Shown here one piece after another: positions 23,580 through 31,128 of a DNA stretch of 34,255 nt. The DNA comes from Vulcanimicrobiota bacterium (GTDB lineage Bacteria; Vulcanimicrobiota; Vulcanimicrobiia; Vulcanimicrobiales; Vulcanimicrobiaceae), in the NCBI GenBank assembly GCA_003164495.1, contig PLTN01000167.1, positions 45,807 through 80,061 of the forward strand, read 5' to 3'. Below the pieces are notes generated by a model. That model saw only the letters and a list, made by a program, of their open reading frames with translations. It was not told where the DNA came from and made no database searches. The stretch's first letter is position 1. Each line of letters begins with the position of its first letter. The translations under genes and the position numbers were made by a program.

Positions 23580-24622
23580 CCGCGGACTTGCGCGAGCTCG
23601 CGGGCGCGCTTGAACGAATCTTTGTCCTTGACCGCAAACGCTTCGAGGCGGGCGTGCTCGCGCGGGATCGCGATCATCGGTTCGTTTTCGGCCGCGTCGC
23701 GAACGAGCGCCATCGGGTCCTCTCCGCGTTCGAGGCAGTTGATATTTTCGAGCAGCAGTTTGTGGTAGAGGATCACTCCCGTATCGCCGGCCGTCAGGTG
23801 CTCCTGCGTGCGATCGGCGATCGGCCCCTGCGCGACCCAGGCGATGAAGTCTTGTTTAGGGATCGTGTCGCCGTACGGCGGCTCGTCGCTATCGAAGAGG
23901 TTGAGGTAGCGGACCGTGAGCGACTTCGGTTCGGCGCCGGGTTCGCGCGCGATCGTGCGGTAACCGATCTGGATCGTGTTGACGTCGTCGACCGGAACGC
24001 GATACTGAAAGCTCGCCTCACCCGTTTGGCCGACGGCGAGCAGGTTCGGGAAGATCAGCGGATGGCCGGTCGTCCAATCGTCGCAGTCCTCGCGCGCGCC
24101 TTCGAGCAGACGCCGCTTCATGATGCCGAAGCGATAGACGTCGAACGCGATCTTCCGGTGCTGCGCGGGCTCCATCATCGGCGGCTTGCCGAGTCGCGCG
24201 CGTTCGTAGTTTCCGAACCGCGCGTGTAAGAATTCGAAGTGCACCGGATCGACGGAGTTGTCCATGCACTGCAGCCAATTGCACGGCAGCGCCACGATCT
24301 CGACGGCGCGGTCGAGGTCGTCTTGCACGAGAATATCCCAGCGCGGCAACAGCGGCGCCGGCTGCGGTCCGAAATACGCGAACAGCAAGCCGCCCAGTTC
24401 TTGCACCGGATAGGCCGCGCGCTCGCCGGCCAAGCCGAAGCTCCCGGCCGCATCGCGGCGGAGGGTGAGGTCTTCACCGAAGAAACGGACCGCTTTCACC
24501 GGGTTCACGTCGAGTTCGATCGCGGCACCGATGGGGTGCCAGTAACGCCGCAAGAGGTTGCCCATCGGGGTCCCGGGCCCGATTTGCGTCAACCGTTCGT
24601 TCTGCGATTGCGTCGTCGCCAT
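23576..24622 (-). CDS. Rieske-type oxygenase (VanA/phthalate dioxygenase group) lacking the Rieske cluster region
   Basis: A 348-aa protein that follows the pattern of LigXa/VanA/phthalate-dioxygenase oxygenases: MGNLLRRYWHPIGAAIEL, FFGEDLTLRRDAAGSFGL, AYPVQELGGLLFAYFGP, then the mononuclear iron site NSVDPVHFEFLH (Asp125, His128, His133) and QGPIADRTQEHL. Between Gly66 and Ala70, where family members have some 50-60 residues with CxH and CxxH for the [2Fe-2S] cluster, nothing is left; the frame is intact. No CxH/CxxH pair exists anywhere in the protein. It could be inactive, could take electrons by another route, or could have been recruited to a non-redox role. It lies 28 bp downstream of the permease gene and shares its strand. 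Confidence 0.85.
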   Translation of the reverse strand: MATTQSQNERLTQIGPGTPMGNLLRRYWHPIGAAIELDVNPVKAVRFFGEDLTLRRDAAGSFGLAGERAAYPVQELGGLLFAYFGPQPAPLLPRWDILVQDDLDRAVEIVALPCNWLQCMDNSVDPVHFEFLHARFGNYERARLGKPPMMEPAQHRKIAFDVYRFGIMKRRLLEGAREDCDDWTTGHPLIFPNLLAVGQTGEASFQYRVPVDDVNTIQIGYRTIAREPGAEPKSLTVRYLNLFDSDEPPYGDTIPKQDFIAWVAQGPIADRTQEHLTAGDTGVILYHKLLLENINCLERGEDPMALVRDAAENEPMIAIPREHARLEAFAVKDKDSFKRARELAQVRG

Positions 24623-24650
24623 ACAGGTATTATCCGCCGCTCCGGCAGGG

Positions 24651-26345
24651 CTACCTGCTCGGCCGCAGGCCGACGTTCAAACCCAGCGTTCGCACGAGGA
24701 TCGCCATGACGGTGGTGATCGCGGTGATGACGACCGTGATGACCGTCGCCGCTTCGCGTTGACCGTCGGCCACGAAACCGAGCGCCAGCAGGGAGAGCGT
24801 GCGCGTATCCGATGTCGCGAGCAGGATGATGTTCGACGTCGCGTTGGCAGCGTACATGAACTTGATCGCCGCCACCACGATGAGGGTCGGCGCGATCAGC
24901 GGCAACACGATCTGAAAGTACGTGCGGAGCCAGCCCGCGCCCGACATGCGCGCGCTCTCCTCGAGATCGCCGCGCAGTTGCAAGAATGCCGCTTTCAGCG
25001 TCTGCGTCGAAAGCGTCATGCCGTTGAGAATGACGGCGATGACAAGCACCCAGATCGTGCCGTAGATCGGCCGGAAGATGGGCGTGCCGACGAACATCCA
25101 CAAGAGACCCAGGCCCGCGAGCGCGCCGGGAATCACGCTCGGCAGCCACAACAAGAAATCGAGCACGCCGCGGCCCCAGGCCACGCGCGCGCGAACGAGC
25201 ACGTACGCGACCACCGAGAACACGATCGGTGCGACGACGGCCGAGACGATCGCGATCTCGAACGTGTTGAAGAGCGATTGATCGAACGCCGGGGTGCTCA
25301 GGGTGCGTTGCCAGTTGCCGAGCGTCCAGGGGTGCGCGAGGCTGAAGAAGCCGAAGCGCGTCATGAAGCTGCCCGCGATGACGGACGCCAGCGGGACGAC
25401 CACGAGCAAACCCACCACGGCGGCGATCAGGGCGAACACCGGCCACGTCCAGCGGCCGAGGTCCATCATCGCAGGCTGAATGCGGCCCGTCACCGTCGTG
25501 TAGCTGCGGCGCGTCGTGAGCCAGCGCTGCACGGGCATGGCGATCAGCAGCAGCACCAGCGTCACGCTGCCGAGCGCCGTCGCCTGTCCGAGCAGCGGCG
25601 GCACCTGTTGGGCGAGATCGACGATCTTGGTCGAGAAAACGTAGAAGCCGAACGGCACGCCCAGCAGCAACTCGATCTCGAACGATTCGAACAGTCGCAC
25701 GAAACCGAGGAAGAACACGATCACGAGCGCCGGGGTCATGATCGGCAACGTCACGCGCAGCAGCGTGCGCCAGCGATCGGCGCCCGAGGTGTAGCCGGCT
25801 TCTTCCAGCGCCGCATCCATGTTGCGAAAGGCCGGCGTGAGCAGGATGACTTTCTCCGAGATGTCGCGGGCCATCAGGTGCACCCACACGATGCCGGCAA
25901 ATGAGTAGATGTTGAACGGCCCGGTGACGTGGAACGTCGAGGCGAGGAAATTGTTGAGCACGCCGCGCGGATCGAGCAGCAGCATCCAGCCGAGTGTTGC
26001 CGAGAGCGGCGGCAAGAAGTAGGAGAGCCAAAAGCCGAACTCGAGCGCGCGCCCGAACGGCACCTTGTTGCGGCCGAGCAGCCATGCGAGCAGGATGCCG
26101 ATCGGAAAAGAGACCGCCTGATAGCAGACGCCGACGGCGACGGTGTTCCAGAGCGCTTGGCCGAGCCCCGGTCCTTGCCACGCTTGGGCCCAGGCCCGTG
26201 CCGAGTACACCGGTGCCTGCCCGGGGCCGGCAACGTTGAAACTGTTGATGACGATCAGCGCGAGCGGGTAGACGACGAAAAACCCGATCACCGCGATCAA
26301 CAGCAGGACGACGAACTGCGCCGCACTCGGCCTCGTACGGCTCAT
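24651..26345 (-). CDS. ABC transporter permease, FbpB/iron(III)-type, two fused permease domains
   Basis: A 564-aa inner-membrane protein with ~12 hydrophobic segments in two halves, the arrangement of FbpB-type permeases that pair with one ATPase and an AfuA-type receptor. Both halves carry an EAA loop: EEAGYTSGADRW...TLP in the first and EESARMSGAGWLRTYFQIVLP-like in the second, quoted here in part. I chose ATG 26345 (MSRTRPSAAQ), directly before the first membrane segment; the open frame extends 99 bases further. The ATPase and receptor lie on the other strand at 21331-23579, so the transporter genes are split. It diverges from IclR across 64 bp. Confidence 0.9.
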   Translation of the reverse strand: MSRTRPSAAQFVVLLLIAVIGFFVVYPLALIVINSFNVAGPGQAPVYSARAWAQAWQGPGLGQALWNTVAVGVCYQAVSFPIGILLAWLLGRNKVPFGRALEFGFWLSYFLPPLSATLGWMLLLDPRGVLNNFLASTFHVTGPFNIYSFAGIVWVHLMARDISEKVILLTPAFRNMDAALEEAGYTSGADRWRTLLRVTLPIMTPALVIVFFLGFVRLFESFEIELLLGVPFGFYVFSTKIVDLAQQVPPLLGQATALGSVTLVLLLIAMPVQRWLTTRRSYTTVTGRIQPAMMDLGRWTWPVFALIAAVVGLLVVVPLASVIAGSFMTRFGFFSLAHPWTLGNWQRTLSTPAFDQSLFNTFEIAIVSAVVAPIVFSVVAYVLVRARVAWGRGVLDFLLWLPSVIPGALAGLGLLWMFVGTPIFRPIYGTIWVLVIAVILNGMTLSTQTLKAAFLQLRGDLEESARMSGAGWLRTYFQIVLPLIAPTLIVVAAIKFMYAANATSNIILLATSDTRTLSLLALGFVADGQREAATVITVVITAITTVMAILVRTLGLNVGLRPSR

Positions 26346-26409
26346 GGGCGGCCTCTTCGTCTCGCGCGGCCCCTTGCCCGCCTGGCGCGAATGTGGCACC
26401 GTAAGAGGG

Positions 26410-27159
26410 ATGGACGACGGCGTGCAGTCGATCGAGACCGGCACTGCGATCCTGCGCAGCTTGATGTACGCGGCCGGACCGATGCGCCTGAAAGCAATCG
26501 CCGCTATGAGCGGCTTGCCGGCGCCGAAGACGCATCGCTATCTGCGCAGTTTCGTGCGCAGCGGTTTGGTCATCCAAGACGCCAAGACACGGCAGTACGA
26601 TCTCGGCCCGTTGGCATTCTCGCTCGGCGCGCTCGTCATGCAGCGCCGGAACATCTGGGCGGCCGCCGAGAGCCTGAACCGCTTGCGCGCCGCTACGCAG
26701 ACTCACGTGTCGCTGGTCGTGTGGGGCGCGAGCGGTCCGATCGTGGCGCGCTCGGAAGAGGGTCCGGACGACGAAGCGGTGTTCATTCCGACCGGCAATT
26801 TGCCGGTCACGACGAGCGCCGCCGGACGCCTCTTCGCCGCGCTGCTTCCCGAACGGATGACCTCCGATCTCGTCAACGCTGAATTGCCCGCCGACGGTGC
26901 GATCGAATTTGCGCGCATGCTTTCCGAAACGCGCGTACGGCGCCTCGCGCGCGTCATCGACGGGTTCGTTCCCGGAACTTCGGCGCTCAGCGCTCCGCTG
27001 CTCGATCGGGAAGGCCGGATGATTGCGGCCGTGTGCGTGTTGGGCGGAAGCGCGAAGCTCGACACGTCGTGGGCCGGGCGCCCGGCGGTCGAACTCCTGC
27101 GTTTCGTCGACGGCATCGGCGCCGGCGCGCGTGCGAGCGCCTATTCCGCGATGCGGTAG
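26410..27159 (+). CDS. IclR-family transcriptional regulator
   Basis: A 249-aa regulator. The N-terminal winged helix spans residues ~7-60 (GTAILRSLMYAAGPMRLKAI, then LPAPKTHRYLRSFVRSGLVI), and the C-terminal effector-binding IclR domain has VWGASGPIVARSE, TSAAGRLFAALLP and AVCVLGGSA. IclR members commonly control aromatic and organic-acid catabolism and sense pathway metabolites. ATG 26410 was chosen, with AGAGGG just before it, though spacing is short. It diverges from the permease/oxygenase unit and its end overlaps the PEP-mutase-family gene by 19 bp. Likely targets are the permease unit and perhaps the operons around 28000. Confidence 0.9.
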   Translation: MDDGVQSIETGTAILRSLMYAAGPMRLKAIAAMSGLPAPKTHRYLRSFVRSGLVIQDAKTRQYDLGPLAFSLGALVMQRRNIWAAAESLNRLRAATQTHVSLVVWGASGPIVARSEEGPDDEAVFIPTGNLPVTTSAAGRLFAALLPERMTSDLVNAELPADGAIEFARMLSETRVRRLARVIDGFVPGTSALSAPLLDREGRMIAAVCVLGGSAKLDTSWAGRPAVELLRFVDGIGAGARASAYSAMR

Positions 27160-28004
27160 CGACCTTCCATCGTCACGTAATCGTTGAGCCCGACGAGGCT
27201 GGTCAAGTCGTCGAAGGCAACCATCGGCGGTCCGCTCGGAATGTCGTCGGCGATCAGCGCTTTGAGCGCCGCCTGCATCGCGTAGACGGCGGCCGGCAGC
27301 ACGACGTTGTAAGTGACGACCTTGAACCCCATTGCGCGCAGATCGGCCCGGCTGACGACCGGTGTCTTCGGCATCATGCTGGCCCACGTGCATTTGAACG
27401 AACCCGCGAAACGGCGCATCTCCTCGACGCTTTCAAGCGCCTCGATGAAGACCATGTCGGCGCCTTCCTCTTCGAAGTCGCGGCAGCGCGCCAGCGCTTC
27501 GTCGAGTCCGTGACCGGAACGCGCATCGGTGCGGCCGATGACCACGATGTCCTTCGCGCCGCGCGCATCGACCGCCGCGCGCATCTTCATGCGCGCTTCG
27601 GCCCGCGGTATCACCTCGCGCGGGCCGCCATAATGGCCGCATTTTTTCGGCCACAACTGATCCTCGATGAGCAGCGCCGCGGCGCCGGCCTTGGCAAACT
27701 CCGTGACGGTGCGGCGCACGTTCATCGCGTTGCCGTAGCCGGTATCGGCGTCCGCAATGATCGGAAACCCAGGCACGGCATCGCACGTATTGCGGATCTG
27801 ATCCAGCACGTCGGTAAACGTGATCAAGCCGGCGTCCGGCAGCGCGTAGCGGTGAGCCGAAACGGCGAAGCCGCCGAGCAGCGCGATCGGAACCCCGCTG
27901 CGCTGGGCGAGGCGGGCCGACAGCGGATCGCCCACGAGGGGGCAGAGCAGCAGATCGTCGTTTGCGAGCAGCTCGCGGAACTTCACGGTAGCGTCGTTCT
28001 CCAT
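27141..28004 (-). CDS. Isocitrate lyase/PEP mutase superfamily enzyme
   Basis: A 287-aa TIM-barrel lyase or mutase. It has IADADTGYGN (Asp85, Asp87, metal binding) and the signature KKCGH (120-124) with the catalytic cysteine of isocitrate and 2-methylisocitrate lyases. Related members include carboxyphosphonoenolpyruvate mutase, oxaloacetate decarboxylase-type and 2,3-dimethylmalate lyases. The KKCGH favours lyase activity on a 2-alkyl malate or isocitrate-like compound. ATG 28004 (MENDATVKF) fits the family start; a further in-frame ATG lies at 28034. It diverges from the 28133 operon across 128 bp that contain a perfect 16-bp palindrome. Confidence 0.88.
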   Translation of the reverse strand: MENDATVKFRELLANDDLLLCPLVGDPLSARLAQRSGVPIALLGGFAVSAHRYALPDAGLITFTDVLDQIRNTCDAVPGFPIIADADTGYGNAMNVRRTVTEFAKAGAAALLIEDQLWPKKCGHYGGPREVIPRAEARMKMRAAVDARGAKDIVVIGRTDARSGHGLDEALARCRDFEEEGADMVFIEALESVEEMRRFAGSFKCTWASMMPKTPVVSRADLRAMGFKVVTYNVVLPAAVYAMQAALKALIADDIPSGPPMVAFDDLTSLVGLNDYVTMEGRYRIAE

Positions 28005-28063
28005 GCGAACCCTGTTCTGCGAGGGAACCGGCATCCATCCAGCGCAATCGGCGAAGTTACGGA

Positions 28064-28079
28064 TGGCGAAATTTCGCCA
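28064..28079. promoter_or_regulatory. Perfect 16-bp palindrome, probable operator
   Basis: TGGCGAAATTTCGCCA is a perfect palindrome in the divergent region between the PEP-mutase-family gene and the binding protein/hydantoinase operon, 54 bp before the ATG at 28133 and 60 bp before the other start. Regulators of the IclR and TetR families, both encoded nearby, bind palindromes of about this size. I recall an E. coli IclR site of the form TGGAAAT-N-ATTTCCA, to which this has some likeness. Confidence 0.6.
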
Positions 28080-28132
28080 AAATCGTCGTTGCCGCCGAGC
28101 GGAGCGAAGCCCGAGCCACGGAAGAGGAATCC

Positions 28133-29098
28133 ATGCGCAATTTGATCCGGCAAACGTTCATCGTTGCGGTCCTAGCCACGGCGTTACTCAGCCGCTTTGT
28201 CACCGGCGCCGCCGCGGACACGCTGCGGGTCGGCAAAGCCGATCAGGCCGCGTTCTCATTCGTGCCGCTCGAAGTCGGCATGCAGACCGGCATCTTCAAG
28301 AAATACGGACTCGACATCGAATCGATTGGTTTTCAGGGCAGCTCGAAACTGCAGCTCGGGCTCGCGAGCGGCAGCATCGACATCGCGCTCGGCGGCGGAC
28401 CCGATCTCGCGTTTCTCGTCAAGGGATCGCCGGCCAAGGCCGTCGCCGCGCTCGCCGGGCCACCGCTGCTCTTCGTGCTGGTCGTGCGCAACGACGGTTC
28501 GGTCACCGGCGTCAAGGATCTCAAGGGCAAGACCGTCGGCGTCTCGACCACGGGTTCGACCACGAGCTGGCTCGTGAGCACGCTTTCGAAGAGCCAAGGC
28601 TGGGGAGCCGACGGCATCCATCAGTCCATGCTCGGTGCCACGCCTTCGATCATCGCCGCGCTGGAAACGAAGAACGTCGACGCGGCGATCACCGACATTA
28701 CGACTGCGTTGAAACTGCAGAACAGCGGCGAGGGCAAGATCGTCTATCGTTTCGGCGACCTGCTGCACGACTTTCAACTTCACGTCATCTATGCGAGCGA
28801 CAGCCTGATCGCGCAGAAGCCGGACGACGTCAGGGCGTTCCTCAAAGGCTGGTTCGAGTCGATCGCCTACATGCGCGCGCACAAAGCGCAGACCGTGGAC
28901 ATCGCGGCCGGCGTGCTGCAGCAAGACAAGACGATCGTGGCGCAAACCTACGATGCGCTGATGCCGATGTTTTCGAGCGACGGCAAGTTCAACCAGAAAG
29001 GCTTGGAACTCTTGCGAGCGTCGTGGGTGGATCTGCAGGTTCTGCCGGCGCCCCCCGACTTGAGCAAAGTCATCAACGAAACGTACTTACCGCATTGA
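28133..29098 (+). CDS. NMT1/SsuA-type ABC substrate-binding protein
   Basis: A 321-aa exported binding protein with a Sec-type signal (MRNLIRQTFIVAVLATALLS...) and mature start DTLRVGKADQAAFSFVPLEV. GMQTGIFKKYGLDIESIGFQ, LGLASGSIDIALGGGPDLAF and KDLKGKTVGVSTTGSTTSW are standard family features. A good ribosome site (GAAGAGG) precedes the ATG. It is the first gene of an operon with hydantoinase A and B, so its ligand may be a cyclic amide (hydantoin or 5-oxoproline-like) or a related nitrogen compound. Other transporter genes are lacking here. Confidence 0.9.
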   Translation: MRNLIRQTFIVAVLATALLSRFVTGAAADTLRVGKADQAAFSFVPLEVGMQTGIFKKYGLDIESIGFQGSSKLQLGLASGSIDIALGGGPDLAFLVKGSPAKAVAALAGPPLLFVLVVRNDGSVTGVKDLKGKTVGVSTTGSTTSWLVSTLSKSQGWGADGIHQSMLGATPSIIAALETKNVDAAITDITTALKLQNSGEGKIVYRFGDLLHDFQLHVIYASDSLIAQKPDDVRAFLKGWFESIAYMRAHKAQTVDIAAGVLQQDKTIVAQTYDALMPMFSSDGKFNQKGLELLRASWVDLQVLPAPPDLSKVINETYLPH

Positions 29099-31128
29099 TC
29101 GTCGTAGCAATCGACATCGGTGGCACGTTCACCGATCTCTTAGGGTTCGACGATGCCGCGAAGACCTTCGTTCAAGCCAAGAGCCTGACGACGCCGGCGC
29201 AGTTGAGCGACGGCATCATCGACTGCATTCACAAGAGCGGGCTGGACGGTGGCGCGATCGACGAGCTGATTCACGGCTCGACGATCGCGATCAACACGCT
29301 GATCGAACGCAAGGGTGCCAAGACCGGCTTGATCGTCACGACCGGGACGCGCGACGTCTACATTATCGGCCGCGGGAACCGGCCGGAATCCTACAACCTG
29401 CTCTTCCACCGCCATCGGCCGCTGGTTTCACGGCGGTTGACGCGCGAGATCTCCGAACGCGCGCTGGCCTCGGGTGAGATCTACCGTCCGCTGGAGCGCA
29501 CGGAGCTCGAGGACGCCGCGCGGTTCTTCGTGGAGAACGGCGTCGAGGCGGTAGCCGTCTGCTTCCTGCACTCGTACGCCAACCCGGATCACGAGCGCAT
29601 CGCGGGCGAAGTGATCCGCCGGGCGATGCCGGGTGCCTACGTGTCGCTCTCGCACGAGATTCTGCGCGAATACCGCGAGTTCGAACGCATGTCGACCACG
29701 GTCGTGAACGCGTACGTCGGGCCGCGCGTCGGCGGCTACGTCAAGAGCCTCGCGTCGAGCTTGGGCGACGCGGGCTTTCGCGGTAACCTCTCGATCATGC
29801 GCTCCAACGGCGGTGTGATGTCGCCCGAAGTCGCAACGATCCACCCGGTTGCGATGATGGAATCGGGACCGGTCGGCGGCATCATCGCGGCCGCTCGCGT
29901 CGGGACCGCGCTCGGCTATCCGAACGTGATCTCGTTCGACATGGGCGGCACGACGGCCAAGGCGAGTTTGATTCAGGACGGTGAACCGAGCATCGCGCCG
30001 GGCTACTACGTCGGCGGCTATGCCAGCGGACATCCGGTGATGATCCCGCTCGTCGACATCGTCGAAGTCGGCGCCGGCGGCGGCAGCATCGCCTGGATCG
30101 ACGAGGTCGGCGCACTCAAGGTGGGTCCGCAGAGTTCGGGCGCCGATCCCGGGCCGATGTGCTACGGCAACGGCGGCACCGAGCCGACGATCACCGATGC
30201 CAACGTCGTTCTCGGACGCCTGAATCCGGACGACTTTCTCGGCGGCGCGATGAAGCTCGACGCGGCGGCCGCGGAACGCGGCATCGCCGAGCAAATCGGC
30301 GCACCGTTGGGCCTCAGCACGATCGCCAGCGCGCAAGCGATCGTGCAAATCGCCGTTTCGAAGATGTCGCTCGCCGTGCGCGAGGTGTCGGTCGTCAAGG
30401 GTTTCGACCCGCGCGACTTCGTGCTGGTCGCGTCGGGCGGCGCGGGTCCGCTTCACGCGCTGGCCATCGCTCGCGACCTGCACATCCCGACCGTGGTTGT
30501 GCCGCTCTTTCCGTCTCACTTTTCGGCCCTAGGGATGCTGCTGGCCGACGAGCGGCACGATTTCGTCCGCACGCACTTCGCCGATCTGGGCCGGGTCGAT
30601 CTCAAAGAAGTGGCGGCGATCTTCGACGACATGCTGATCGAGGCGCGCGCACGTTTGAATGCCGGCCGCGAGACGTCGCGCCAATATCAACTCGACATGC
30701 GCTACGTCGGGCAAGAGTTCGCGTTGTCCGTTCCGGTCACCGAAGAGCAACTCGCCGCGGGCGACCGCGCGACGATCCGGACTACGTTCGATCAGCTCTA
30801 CGAACACCGTTACGCCTACCACTCACCCGACGAACCGGTCGAGATGATCAACCTGCGCCTGACCGTCTACGGGCGTCAGCCGAAGTTGGAATTTCCGCGC
30901 CTCGCGCGATCGGCGAACGCGCCGCCGAGCGCGCGCCGCGACGTCTATCTCGGTGGAACGGCGGCAGTATCGACCCCCGTCTACCGGCGCGACGCGCTGG
31001 CGGCCGGAGCGGTCGTTGCCGGTCCGGCGATCGTCCAGGAATTGGGTACGACGACCGTGCTGTTCGAAGGCGACGTGGGCACCGTCGCGGATTCCGGCGA
31101 ACTCATCGTGTCCGTAGGAGCGGAGTGA
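29095..31128 (+). CDS. hyuA: Hydantoinase/oxoprolinase A family protein (ATP-dependent amidohydrolase large subunit)
   Basis: A 677-aa HyuA-type subunit. The N-terminus VVAIDIGGTFTDLLGFD is the ASKHA-like nucleotide-binding signature of hydantoinase/oxoprolinase. Later motifs are HGSTIAINTLIERKGAKTGL, SNGGVMSPEVA, DMGGTTAKASLIQDG and ASGGAGPLHALAIARDL. The family hydrolyses N-methylhydantoin, 5-oxoproline or, when paired with a third subunit, carboxylates acetone or acetophenone. The start seems to be TTG 29095, overlapping the upstream TGA; no ATG or GTG gives a full N-terminus. The open frame upstream to 28003 is a shadow. It overlaps HyuB by one base. Confidence 0.9.
   Translation: MIVVAIDIGGTFTDLLGFDDAAKTFVQAKSLTTPAQLSDGIIDCIHKSGLDGGAIDELIHGSTIAINTLIERKGAKTGLIVTTGTRDVYIIGRGNRPESYNLLFHRHRPLVSRRLTREISERALASGEIYRPLERTELEDAARFFVENGVEAVAVCFLHSYANPDHERIAGEVIRRAMPGAYVSLSHEILREYREFERMSTTVVNAYVGPRVGGYVKSLASSLGDAGFRGNLSIMRSNGGVMSPEVATIHPVAMMESGPVGGIIAAARVGTALGYPNVISFDMGGTTAKASLIQDGEPSIAPGYYVGGYASGHPVMIPLVDIVEVGAGGGSIAWIDEVGALKVGPQSSGADPGPMCYGNGGTEPTITDANVVLGRLNPDDFLGGAMKLDAAAAERGIAEQIGAPLGLSTIASAQAIVQIAVSKMSLAVREVSVVKGFDPRDFVLVASGGAGPLHALAIARDLHIPTVVVPLFPSHFSALGMLLADERHDFVRTHFADLGRVDLKEVAAIFDDMLIEARARLNAGRETSRQYQLDMRYVGQEFALSVPVTEEQLAAGDRATIRTTFDQLYEHRYAYHSPDEPVEMINLRLTVYGRQPKLEFPRLARSANAPPSARRDVYLGGTAAVSTPVYRRDALAAGAVVAGPAIVQELGTTTVLFEGDVGTVADSGELIVSVGAE

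Noticed and set aside
24589-27393. A 934-codon open frame on the minus strand spanning the permease, IclR and part of the PEP-mutase-family gene
   Set aside because: Its translation is rich in Arg and Ala without any domain pattern, and it covers recognisable proteins in other frames. It is a shadow caused by high GC.
28090-28125. Short match to the repeat core (CCGAGCGGAGCGAAG) before the binding protein at 28133
   Set aside because: Only about 15 bases match and no second arm is present, so it cannot be called a repeat copy.
28003-31128. A 1041-codon frame that would extend hydantoinase A upstream
   Set aside because: The part before 29095 overlies a clear binding-protein gene and gives low-complexity sequence; the family N-terminus begins at VVAIDIGG.
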